A stretch of 64,000 nt of DNA from Enoplolaimus lenunculus (taxonomy: Eukaryota > Nematoda > Enoplea > Enoplida > Thoracostomopsidae): the NCBI GenBank assembly GCA_030248215.1, contig JASANG010003202.1:1-64000 (forward strand), read 5' to 3'. The position numbers were made by a program, and so were the translations under genes. Under the pieces are notes generated by a model. The model made no database searches. It was not told the DNA's origin and saw only the letters and a program-made list of their open reading frames with translations. The first letter of the stretch is position 1; every line of letters starts with the position of its first letter. Of the stretch, positions 36,794 through 49,800 are shown piece by piece.

Positions 36794-37853
36794 GCCAATG
36801 TCTTTATACTGCAAATTATCACGCAAATATCAAAAGTAAACTGCCATACTTTTCAAATCTTTAACTACCTGTACTCTTCAAATTTTGGACGAACGGGAAC
36901 TTTTTCGACTGTCATAGGGACTGTATTAAAGTTTCAAGTTTCTCAATCTACAAACATAAGGATAAAAGTATTCCTGTTCCACAGCCAGTGACCTTGTTTT
37001 AATATTGAAATCATTAGTCGAGTTGCGAAGAAATGACAGTTAAGTGAAGTCTAGACATCAAAAGGAATACTAGTGCGTCCTATATGACAATTACTGTTCA
37101 GGGCAACATCTGGTCTTAATTGGTTGTTCCTCATTTAAAGATACCAAACTGAAAATTTTTCGCTTAACCCTTTCTCACATGAATATTTTCTATTTCACCT
37201 GAGACCTACTTTTATGCTAGGATTCGAACTCCAGTGACTGGAGTGGGAGGCGTATACCAACACCACTCAGCTATAGGAGCTTGACGCTCGAGCCCGAGGG
37301 GGCTCTCACGTCTTGTGGTGATTTAGTACTATCTATACGTGTTGCAATTGTTAAACACAGTGCGATGTATACTATTTAACGTATATACACTGCGCTGAGT
37401 TGCCTATAGGCAACTCAATGTGAGAAGGGGTTAACCTTGCCTAATGAATTGTACCTTCTTCGATGTTGTCATAATATTGATGAATATGTTGGTTTCATAG
37501 CTATTGTTTTGTCTGGTTAACGTTATTTATTTAGAAAGTTTTGTCGAACAATCCTTGGGCATAAGAGAACATCAAAATTTTCATAGGTATAAGGTAAATC
37601 AGTGATATCAAAATACTTGAAAATGTTTGTGTCGAACAATCCATAGGCATAAGTGAACCTCAGTCATTAACTTATAGTAGATGAAATACTGGACACATTT
37701 TTATTTGATGGATAAATAAAGTTACGAAAAAATCTATTTTAAAGCAGGCATGAAATTTTAGTTTGTTTGATAGGTTTGCCCGTTAATCAACTTTGTTTTA
37801 GTAGATACAATAGTATATTTGCAAATTATTTTAAACTTACGGAGTTTGTTGCA
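36794..37853. other. Intergenic region and cyclin L 5' region
   Basis: First sequence whose possible palindrome partner lies outside the window. It holds the TTAA-flanked element at 37168-37430 and, further on, a near-direct repeat of about 35 bp containing gtcgaacaatcc (about 37542 and 37632). No coding sequence is recognised before the cyclin L start. Confidence 0.55.
37168..37430 (-). mobile_element. TTAA-flanked MITE containing a tRNA-like sequence
   Basis: The 263 bp element lies between two TTAA sites (37164-37167 and 37431-37434). Its terminal inverted repeats are ccctttctcacat and atgtgagaagggg. TTAA targets with CCC-starting ends are the hallmark of piggyBac-type transposons. On the minus strand the interior (about 37290-37210) reads as a degenerate tRNA: a box-A-like tagctgagtggtgttggta and a box-B-like gagttcgaatcc, but the T-stem pairs poorly. 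A 22-bp perfect palindrome centred on cctatagg lies near the right end. A second copy is at 54843-55061. Confidence 0.75.
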
Positions 37854-40800
37854 ATGGCAGATATGGCCGGACAGTCAACAGTTGATCTCACTAGTAGCTT
37901 TGGGTTGCCACGAAAGTATTGTGACGTCAAAATATCTCTGGCTAGCACACTCCTTCCTTCAGAGGTGATAGAAACACCATCGTCTTTGAACGAAGGCCTC
38001 AGTGTCGACGCTGAGAAAGATTTGCGTGTGTTAGGATGTGAGCTCATACAGAGCGCCTCAATATTATTAAAACTTCCTCAGGTAAATTTTTGACCTACCA
38101 CACGTAGTCTTTGTTTTTTGGAAAGTCAGCTTTTAAGAATTAGCCGGCAGTTAAGACTTCCTGTCTTGAACCATATAAGAATACGTTTGTTCGTTTTTAG
38201 GTTTTATACTCATCAAGGACATGACGGTTAGGACTTGCTGTGTTTCGATTTAAAAAGGCCACTTCTACTTAGTGAGGGTGCAAGTGGAATTCCGGTTTCG
38301 TTAGGGGAATTGGTATCTTTAACTATTCGGTTCCGGTAATAACCAGTATTTTTTCACCGGAATATTCCAGTATTTTCGGTGTTGAAAATTTTTTCTTATT
38401 CTATCGGCATATTCAAAAAATTTTCAATTTGTTTTGTACTCCATAATTTATCGTTTCGTTTCCCAGCTACTGCATTTGCTTCAGGATTTTGGCACTCTAA
38501 ATTGTGTGTTTACATAGGATTTGAATTTTCAATGCTCTTAAACCGTGTCTTCAAGATTTACTACAAACAGAAAACGATCATGTGTCTTAAACAGTGTGCA
38601 AAGCGGAACTGGATTATACCGGAATCAGAGCATCAAAATTACACCGGAACGGATTCGGAACTAGAAACTTTGTGACTGCACGGATAGTTTGTATTAACAA
38701 ATATAATATTGGTTCAGAGTGTTTTTTGGCTGGCAATAATTTTTCAACAACGTCGCATGAACAAGTTGGTGATGGTTTTTCGTTTTGTACAGCTAAACTG
38801 CAATTAAGTATTGATAAGTTAACTCATCAAAAGCAATTTATATATGTGTATATAATACTGGCTTCTCCACAGCTTAAAAATTTCCGCCGGGGGCGTTTCC
38901 TGGGGGCCCCAGATGATCTGTGGGTCTTGGGGGGCGGGCTTTAAATTTTGCAAGCCGATTTTTTGGACCTTTTTTTCTTCTAGTTCGTGTTTCCAACTCA
39001 ACTGAAGATTACCCATCGCTCGACATGACAAAAATTTCCCGCAAACGCTAATAACAATAATTTTAACTAATATTACTGACAACTTTACCAGAAGTTGAAA
39101 TAAGCACAATTATATAAAATAGATAATCTATAATTGAAACTGTGATTAACATATATTTTATATATTAGTCACAGCTTCAGTTTATCATAACGCTCAGGTG
39201 GGTTGAACTTGTTGCTGTAAGGTACTTTCGAATGCTGTATGCCCTGAAACGGTCTTTATATAATTGTGCTTTTTTCAGTTCATTATTGAATTGTACTAGT
39301 TACTACCGGTATTTGTAACGCTATTAAAAATCATAAGTATATATTACTCAGCGTAATATAAAATCACATTTTGCCGAATGTCCGCCACAAAAAACGCCAG
39401 GTCTTTATGTTTTAACATTGAAAATTTTTGGCTTAGAAAAGTCCTGGGGCCCCCAGCAAAAAATTGCTGGGGGGTGGCGGAAAATTCGCCGGTGGGCCTT
39501 TCCGGGGGGCGGCAAAATTTTCGCCTGGGGAAAAATGAAAATTTCGAAAAGTGCTGGGCCCCCGCTGTGGAGAAGCCAGTAATAGATAAGCCAGTAATAG
39601 ATAACTGATACAGAAATTTTTGTGCAACATATCACAAGTATTCGAATTAAATTAAAGTTTCAAAATTGCGATTTCGATGATTGTGCAATCGGAATCGGAA
39701 TTTTTGGTAGCTGTAGTAACCGCTATAATCTTGTACCAGCGGTGTTATTACGCCAAAGTTTTTAGTAATGTGGTGTTATTGCTTAGCAGATGCAAAACAT
39801 GTGGTTTTGAATTTTAGGTAGCTGCAGCAACTGCTCAAATCTTGTACCAGCGGTTTTATTACTCCAAATCTTTTGTTAGACACAACTTTGAGGTATGTTT
39901 TACTCCAGACAGCATATCGGAAAAGGTCGAATTCTTCCTCTTCCGTGATCTATGTTTATCAAAAACGCTTGCTTTACAAAGTTGTTATACAGCATAAGAA
40001 TAAATTTCGCAATAGAAACACTTTGTTTAGACAGCAGGAGCTAGTTAAACTAACTTTTAGGTGAAATTTGTAATGGGGATGTATCTCAAAATGCGGCTTG
40101 TGCTACTTTAAATCGGTTTATTTGAGGCAAAGGTCGCGAAGTGGGTTCTTTTTCCCGCTCATGCTCGAAGGCGGAAATAAAAAGGAAGACAGGCCATGCT
40201 GGAAAAACCTGTAGTGCATAAAAAGTTATTATGAGGCCTTCAAAGCATATACCAAGTGCTATATCTGTAGTTTTTATTTTACATCTGTGTGTAGTGTAAG
40301 GAATACTTCTTTATTCGCTTTTTGCATCCGTTTTAGGTTGTGGCTATTGCTTGCCTTGGTCTGGCGAGCAAAGTAGAAGAAGCGCCGAGGCGTATACGCG
40401 ATGTAATTAATGTATTTCATCACCTAAAATATCTTCGGCAAAAGAAGTAAGTTTTAGCACAGTTTAAATAGGCTTAGGAAATTTTTGTAACAGTTACGTT
40501 TTGTAATATGTGTACAAGTTGTGCAGGAGACACATACTCTTGTAGAAACGTTTCTATAAGAGTACGCACGTATCTACTGTGTTCACCAGAGTGTTTCCTG
40601 TCACTCAGCTATTATTGTTTGCCAGATTTTCATACATCTGTCAACAGTGGATGGATAACTCTTAAATTGTTGCCATAGAGCAGTACATACGTATATGTAT
40701 AATGTATATATTGTATACGTATATATGTATAGTATATGTAGAATATAATAAGTCTCACTGCTTGGGGACATTCTGTTGACTGTGTCCACTGTCCTGTCAG

Positions 40801-43800
40801 GGTTCTGGAAGTATTTGTGAGAATAGTTACTGATATTTTGGCTCGCGTAAATTTTATTCTATCGGATTCTGGTGTGCGCCGTCTTTGTTGAAATGAACCT
40901 TTTGACCATGATACGCGACTAGCTTCGCAGTTCTCACTATAAGTCGTTTGTGTTAGAGCTGCCTATGAAGTTTTACTATTTTAAATGTCTTATAATGGAA
41001 ACGTAGTGATGAAAACCCTCGAGAACGAGAAGCTAGCCTCAATTTTAATATTAAATATTAACGTAAAGTTCTGTTTATGTGTCAGTCCGATGGGTTATGG
41101 GTATTCAATCAGTGGCTCCCCCTAGATCTGCTATTAATTTTGCTTATTGCAGCTTGCAGCGCAGTCCTAAGTTTTTCAGCGAGATGTAATTTTTCAACAT
41201 GTAATCTAATTATATTACGATACATGCGGATTTTCGGCTCCGGCAAAAAATAGACGTCATAAAAACCATTGATGCCAGGGTTGAATCGGAACTTTTAGCT
41301 TTTGCAAAGGGCAAAGCCTTGTTCTGTAAAGTAGCACTGTTATTTGAATCTATATACTTCTGTTATTACTGAAATGGGGCATGATAATGTGTTGTAACTT
41401 TATTTGAAGTGAATAAAATATCGTTGATGAGAGCCTTCTTATTAAAGCGGATCCCTCAAGTAAGGAAAGAATTGAGGGAATGTACGTAAAAGTTTCGGTT
41501 CCGGTCTTGCAAGTTTCGGTTCCGGTTGATCCGTAATTAATACATATGAGGCACTCTTTTGATTGATAATTTTTAATTGCTAAGTTCATGCATTGTTTGT
41601 GCCGAGGAAACAAGGGGTATAGTCAAGAATCGGGTTTCTATTTTTAAATATCCTTTGTCAAACTTTGACACTCAGGGCAGCGGTGCTCTGGTATGGCGCC
41701 CGTCGGTAGTAACTGAACCATTAAAGGAATACGTCAGATAGAGACAAATAATCCTGTGTTGGCCGAAGTACTGCATTTATGTATAAATACATATGCAAAC
41801 TCAGTCGTAAAGGACACTACAAAGTAAGTACAGCGCAGAAGCAGGCATTATATGCGAGTACGGGTTTATCAACATAGCTTTCCGCGAAATTTGAAATGTA
41901 TAAATTTTTTGGAAAATTTGCTTATGGGACCGGGCGGTAATCATTATTTCGATCGTAGCAACATCGAGTTCTATTTGCACCGTGGACACAAGCGGTGGTG
42001 AGTTTCTCCGTGTTGTTTATGCTGCTAGGCGATCGCCAATACGGAACGTTCGGAGTTTGGGCGCAATATTTACAACGATAGGTTCACAGAGGTGTTCGGA
42101 CAATGGACATAAAAACAAGTAGCAGAGATAACGAAATTTCAATTTTTTACTACAATACTGCAACTTGATAGTTAACAGATTTGTAAAAACAACTGGGAAT
42201 TTTGTTCTTCAAAACATCTTACTGCCAAAAATCCATGTTATGCTCCTGTCAATTCTGTTATTTGATTCGTTTGTTGTAAATACAGGTACGTATGTAAAGT
42301 GAAAACGTCAGAAAAACGCTTTCTACCGTTCTATGTGTTGTTTTTATCTACGTTTTGTGGCACTAAATAACTTACGGTATTGTTTCTATAGAGCTTCATT
42401 CACGGCGCGTGATTAGTGCTGCCAAAAAATGAAGCGCAACTGATTGCATCTCCGACAGTGATACCATTATTCACTCAGCGTGTGATGAGAACTGCCCCAG
42501 CCTTCCACATAACCTGCACGTTTGGCAGCTCGATTACATGCGTGTGCAATATTGCGCCGTTCCGAACATTTTCCGTACGTTGTTATCTCTCAGTGCCCTT
42601 AGTCCCATTAATGGCCGATGACGGTAACATATCAGCTACTCAGTGAGCTTAACAATGGTGGGTTTGTTCCGGCTGTTCACATGCATTGTATCTGTATGTA
42701 TACGTATGTAATTTCAAACGTTCAAATAATGGTTTAATGAAACGAATCATTTTTACTGAAGCAACGCACACAGCCGTATTATATAGATCTTGCATAAATC
42801 TTGCACGTGTAGTTGTTTACGATTCATTTAACGAAGGAAAACAGTATCCTTATTAGCGAAAATCAGTATAGACCTCAAGTTTTAGTTGTGATACTACAGT
42901 TGTAACTAATGCAATCATAAGCTGTATGTTATCACTTCTTGAATAATTGGTCTGTCGTGTGTTTATGCAAATGCTAACATTTCGTTTATTTCAATTTATT
43001 GTAATTTCAGGACTTTGGTCGCCTTCAGCTTTTGCTTGGGCCGATTGGACTCATTGGCTGTTTGCCATTTTAATTTAGAAAACGTTTGTCGTTCATTGTG
43101 TATTTGCAATTTATGCTGTACGTTTTCAGAACAGTAGTGCGAGCACCGTCGGGAGGTTGCCAGTTTTCCCCAAACTGAGATCATTTCGATCATATTGTTT
43201 TTTGGAAAGCATCACGAAGATTTGCGGAGTACGCAGTAACCGATTTTGCTTTCAAAATACATGATCCCGCCCTGTGACTTACAAAATTCTTACAAAACGT
43301 CACAGTTTTCATCCAGGTTTCGAGCAGCTAGTAAGCGTACAGTCACGCGACTGTCAAGAATAAATTGTGCAGCCAAAGCTTTCAAAGTCGAGCGACTGTG
43401 AAGAATAGGTGCAACCAAAAATCAACTACTGTAGATGTTTCAGGTATTTGGCTGCGAGCAATGGCGTGCACGTCAAGTGAACATTCTTATCAGAACAGTG
43501 AACACAGTGACTTAATAACATGTTTAAAATTTTTAATATATACACGTAAACACCGACGCATGGTAGCGCTCAGCGGCGATGGATGTCAAAATCCTTTCGA
43601 GTTTCGGTTCCAACAATTAATGCAGGACATACGCATATGTTAACACTCTACACATTTGACCGATTGAAATTGAGGCAGTGAACATGCAGCTAGGGAGCAG
43701 CACTGCGCAAGTTTCCAAACTTCATGAAAATCTGCACCACCACCCACCATTATGCTTGTGGGAAAATTATTTTCACGACTTAATTTCACATATTTTGTTT

Positions 43801-46800
43801 TGGCTAAACTTTGCTATTCGATCTCGTCATTACTTCTTGGCACGTTTAGTCTTTTGTTTCAGCCAATTTCAGCGTGTTGATCACTGACACAAAAATAGTG
43901 CCGTGTGGCTGCGAGTTTGTTTCTTATCGTGGTTTTCCATCATATCAGTTTTGGCGAAACATACTGGCAAGACAATGTTCGCGGTTTTATACCATTACGT
44001 ATTTGTGACGAAATTTTTCACTTCGTTGGCCACCAACACCATATACTATATATTTCTCGGTAACAGGAATCGCTTAAGTTTAGTGCCGCGAATCATAACC
44101 AAGTCGTATTGATATATGTCGTAGCCCATGTCGTAATTCAGCCCAATTCCGATTTGGGCTAGTCCAAAGCGAAATTACGACTTGCTAGCCCAATGCCCAA
44201 TTGTGCGTGATAAAGCTGTTCGTTAAAACAAACTGTTTGGTAGGCAATAGGTGGCGATTACATAGCCAATCAGAAAAAGTATTCGTATCAGCCAATCTAT
44301 GTGAGTATGGCATTAAGGTGATAACCAATCACAACGCCTGCATATGTCGCATAGAAAGAATTACGCCGTGGGCTAGCCCAAGTCGTAATTACGCCCTGGA
44401 CTAGACCAGTTCGGAATTGGGGTAAATTACGTCTTGGTCTACGACATATTTACATGTTTATTCTTAACCGGCCCAACCTTTAATATTGAGGGCGTCTCCG
44501 AAGACTTAATACGAATTTTCCACCCCAATTTGTGAACTCAAAAGTTTACAATTTGTATGTTTATAAGATATAATTTGTACCAGTTTTAACAACACGAATG
44601 AATTGTATGTCGTCGCAAGGTACATGCACCGAAAATTCTACCGTCTAAGCTTAAATATACTAATGCTTTTCGCTCCACCACGTTTTGCCTTCCGCAGTTT
44701 CTTCCCTAAGTAGTAAAGAGTTTGCCCTGCATTTCTTAACAACCTAATTGAACTGAAATATGTTATAATTGCGCAGGTGCGGCTGGGTTTTGGTCTATAG
44801 CCAAATATTAAAGACATATTTCACTAAGATACTACAATTTAACAATTAGTGGCATCATTCTACATTTTAGCTAGCTTTCTTGATTTGTTGATGTTATGTT
44901 ATAGCTGTCAGCATCGGTGGCAAATATTAGAGATGAAAAATGGTTAATATTTTGCTGGAGCCAAATATCCGGTTGCATCCTGTTTGTGGAGCAATTAAAT
45001 GCCAGGTTACAATCTAAGATATAAAAATAACTCATAGTTAAACTCTCCGAGAGCTGTTGTAGACAATATGGTTCTTAATAGGTATTTGCCGATGGCAAAA
45101 TTTTTGCCGATGCCGATTCTTATTTTGAAATTTTGCTGATGCCGATTCCAACTTTAGTACATCATGCTGCTTAACAAACAGATAGGATACTACATTACAT
45201 CATTACATAAAGATTTGATCCCTTTCGATCGTAAACGATTATAATTTTATAAGAACGTTTCATTTCAATTAAATTTTTTTCAAACACAAACGCAATAGAT
45301 AACAGTTTTTCTGTGCAGACACACTGATATGCGGCCAGTAAATGAAATTGATAGCATTGCAGTTGATTGTTATGTGCAAAAAGTATAGGCAAAGAATCGG
45401 CGATTTTTGACAGTGCCGATACGAACGAAAAGTACTGATTATTACCGATGTCGATTAATCGGCACTCCTTAAACAAAATGTATGTCGTGTCATTCACTAC
45501 CAGAGTCAGAGTTGAGTTTTTTCACAAGTTTGTCAGCGGTTTTACGGATAACGTTGTTATTTTGACCAACATGTCTGTATTTAAATCGTCTGAACTCCAT
45601 GTATATATAAGTAGTTCTTGGACGCCTTGATTTTTTGTGATAGGGACTGCCATGGTAATGTTCTATTTCAAAAATCCATTTTTATTTTTCTGTTTTTAAA
45701 TGTTGAATTTCATAGGGTGTTTTTTGGGGGGCAGGTTGAATATGGATGATTTGCAGAGTAACGAGAATAGACCGTGCAACCCTCATCTCCCAACTAGCGC
45801 AATTTCAGAGCAGCCTAGTTCACTTAGATAATATATTGCACACTAAAGGCGTTAACTCATTCTGTGATTTGAAAAACCTTGGTTGTTTATCTCATTTATT
45901 TATCGTTTTCTGTATTTTAGCATCATGTGTCACAACTGAATTGTCAGGTATCTGTACCAACAGTAATTATATTCATCTGATTTGATTTACTGGTGTGGTA
46001 ACTATGCAAATATGAATTGTTCCGTGTCCCTGTAAGATAAATATAATGTGCAAAAACGGCTGTGCGCAAGTTTCAGTAATAAATGATTTGTTTTTATGTA
46101 TATAATTGAAAGCGTTTTTCTGACGTATCACAGGGCCCCTAAATATGCGCAGTATGCTATGTGTCAAACTAAATATTTATTATTATTTTTATTATTATTA
46201 TTATTAAATAATTTCAACGTATAATTGTTTGGTTTTTTACCGACGTACCGTCGTTATCGTGTGTTTTGTTTAATTTTACTTTCAGAACACCAAAGGCAAT
46301 GATTCTTGATCAGGTGTATACAATATTCAAGAACGAATGTATCAAAGCCGAACGACGTGTTTTAAAAGAGCTTGGATTTTGTGTCCACATTAAACATCCA
46401 CACAAGGTAATTGTTTTGTATTAGTTAACTTTAGTAACAAACAAGGCATTTTGAATGTACGTTTAAAAATGTTTTAGTTGAAGTAACAGCTTTGATTTAA
46501 GATAATGAAATATGTTTAAATAAAAATATATAATCAGATGTGTAGAGCTACTTTGTCCAGAATCTTAGGATTATTTAAGCCCGCTATAATTCAACTTTTT
46601 TGTTTTACTATCTTTGCAGTTGTTTTTTTCAGTTGATCACGGCGTACAGTGCAATGCTACAATGCGACGATAATAAAAAATTTGTGCAGATTGCATGGTG
46701 AGTGAAAATAAGTGTTTTGATAGTGACGTCTTGCACGTAGTCTTTGAACTGGTAACTTTAGTTTATAACGTTCCTTATTGGTAAGCAAACTAATGTTCGG

Positions 46801-49800
46801 AATGATGAACACTATCGTGATTGAAATAGCTGATGTTATTGTCACATCCCTCTAAGAAGTTCTGACCGAACATCAAACGAGCGTTGAATTAAGAACGTTT
46901 CTGTTACCTGAGCGTACTGAAGCTGCCACCCAAATGCAAATACTGAAAGATTTTTACTTAATAGCTCTGTTATAGCAAGAGTGGATAATCGCTATTTAAC
47001 AAGTGTGCAACTGGGCTCATTTTGTGTAGAAAATATGTATATACCCGGCGCGCGTAAGTTTTTGCTCTATTCCTCCTTTGTTTAGAGGGGGGAACAACCG
47101 GTTCGAATCAAACTATAGTTTTACGTACTTGTAAAATAGGAATTTCTTGGCTGTGTTTTTCTGCATACAAAGGGAATTATTAAAATGTTTTGGAAATAGA
47201 ACTGTGAAGCAGAAGTACCTAATTATTTTTAAGAAGCGATTTTAAGTTGTTTACTTTTTGAGTCAAATTTTGCATATGTTCGGAATGATGAACACTAACA
47301 CTTTTGATTATTTTCTGATGTTACTGTTATGTTCCTCTAAGAAGTTCTGACCGAACGATAAGTTATACGCAGATAGTGAATTTAAACTCGCTAAATCTAA
47401 AAGTGGTTAATTTAATTGCGTACTTCACGAGACCCAATAAAATATGAAATACATACATACATAGTCTAAACCTGAAAACTCATTTGGTTTATGTTTTAAA
47501 TTATATATTTCTTCAGGAATTATATGAACGATGGGTTACGCACTGATGTATTCTTGCGGTACGCACCGGAAACAATTGCATGTGCGTGTATGTATTTGTC
47601 GAGCCGCGTATGCAAGGTGCCTTTACCTGATGGGTGGTTCGAACTATTCAATGCTACTGAGAACGAACTCATTTCAATTTGTAATACATTGATCGAGCTT
47701 TATCATCGTAAAAGGGTAAGTTATATATGTGAAGTTGTGAGTAAAGAGCAATAGGATTGTCTGTCGGCATTCTCTCACTTTCGGCTCAGTAGCAGAAGCT
47801 TCAGTGGAGGGCTGGTAAACTTTGCCAAGAAACAATGCTATTTTACGGATACCTTCCAGTTTAGCTTCATTAGCAAATACAAACGTAAATATCTTCATAG
47901 AATGTTTTTTACTTCCGAGCCGGGCAGGGAAAATGCTCTCTTCTGTGGCATCAGATTATGATAGTTCGGCACGCTTTCCATCGCGTTATATGTGAACACT
48001 ACATTTCAAATGCGTATTTATTTATTATTTACCAATCAAACTGATTTGAGTACATTTTCTACAAATACGTTATAGCCGTCGCGGAGCAAGTTAGAAGCAG
48101 AAGTGGCTGAAGTAGCGAAGGCACGCGAGCACAATCGGAAATTTGGTCTTGTCGGTGGTGAAACACCAAATCCCACATCAGGCAGCGGTGTTGCTGGCAA
48201 ATTTTCGCCTGGACAAAGTCAGAGTAAGTTGCTGTGCGTGGTTGTTTTGTTTGAGTAGTTGTTATATTTGTTGCGACTGCTTTTAAGGTAACACCATGTC
48301 GTATTTTGAGACCGCTCGAAATCGACTTAACTGACACTCGCGATGTGCCTTTTTTTTCGGAAAATATGAAAGTATCGATGCCGATTCTAGTTTTAATACA
48401 GGGCGCCTAAAGAATAAATAGAATGCATTACGTCATTATAAATGCGGACACCTTATTCCTGGCACATTATATGAGATTAGAAGTTATTATGGCAGTGATT
48501 GTCAATTAGTTGACGGTGTATATGTTGCATGAGTCAGTTGCGGTCTTTGTTGTGTTTAAGATTCACCAAGATCAAAAGACCATCTGAAAAATCGTGATGA
48601 CCGCCGCAAAGGAAAACATTCCACCAGGTGCGTTGTTCTTAAAAACATTTTGCTTAGTACTACGCAACTGCTATTAACCAGCATTTCATTTGATGTGATA
48701 TTAATAAAAGACTTTAGTAATTACTTCAGCATAGTTTAGTTTTCTTGTTGGTACTCAACTAATTTCAGAGCTGAAATTATAATTCATCGCTCTTAACTCC
48801 ACGGTTTTACCTTTATGGCGCGTTTCACAACAGTGGCTGGTTTCAACCTGGCGATTTGCATCCAAATAAAGTATCTCTTTCTTACAAAAAGGACCTTGAA
48901 CATAACAAATTCGGCCAATTTTGCAGCCCACATTATGTTTCAGAATAATTAACAAATAATAAAGACGCCTTCAGACGGTTAATGTTCCTTCATGGTTTTT
49001 CAGGGTACATCAAACGACAGTATTCGTCTAGTTACTATCTTTTTAATAGGAATATGCAACATTCCCCATGTTTCTCAAATGCGGAGCAATTTTTTCGAGT
49101 ATCTTATAACCGTCCGTTGATTCATGACTGACAGAATATTTTTGCACCTATGAGTATGTATTATGGTCTTGAGAGCGCTGACAGAACTGAGACGCAACTA
49201 CTAATCACTGCTATTTCAGCAATCTTCTCGAAAAGGCAGTGATGGGAAAACGAAAAGATACACGGCGTGATGGCGCGGAATCGAGAAGCGGTTCAGTCAC
49301 TCCTTCCCCTGAGCGATCGAGAAAACAACGTAAAGATAAAGAGTGCGTTAATTTGTATTTTTGTTTATGTTGGATTCTAGACTGACTTACAACAACAATT
49401 TGTGCAAAAGCACTTGCAAGTAGTTTCATGGTGTTGACATATAGGATAGACATTGTATAATTTGCTACAGACGGTTTTATGCAACTTATAGTCACCTGGT
49501 ATATTCATGATATTGTGAAAGTTGCATTAGCGCATGATTTTTGAAGGCGATGCAGGTTACACTGAGTAAAAATTTCGTTGGTTTTAAACGAAAACCATGT
49601 TTTATAAAATGCATTTTGATAGGGTTTGGGATTCTATCTTGAGTGTGGATTAAGGTACGGTAAAATTTTAACCTGGCGCTCTCGTCCTAGAGTTAAAATT
49701 GAGCGTATAATCCTATCTTGAGCGTATAATCCTATCACGGCGTATTATGAACAGTGTAGAAGGGAGACATGCACATGGCGGATACAGATATAATTTTGAG

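Larger units (their letters stand above)
40447..46285. other. Cyclin L intron 3 (5.8 kb)
   Basis: The largest intron of the gene. It contains the inverted-repeat elements at 44113-44452 and 45088-45478 and an (ATT)n tract at 46175-46206. The stretch 40700-44100 shows no coding or structural signal I can support. Confidence 0.6.

Noticed and set aside
37210-37290. Functional tRNA gene.
   Set aside because: Box A and box B motifs are present but the T-stem and acceptor stem do not pair properly; it is tRNA-like sequence inside a transposon.
38819-39109. Open frames over the G/C-run ends of the 5-bp-duplication element.
   Set aside because: They are produced by the terminal inverted repeats and are not conserved as protein between the two copies.
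47090-47115. Box-B-like ggttcgaatc in cyclin L intron 5.
   Set aside because: No box A or cloverleaf around it.
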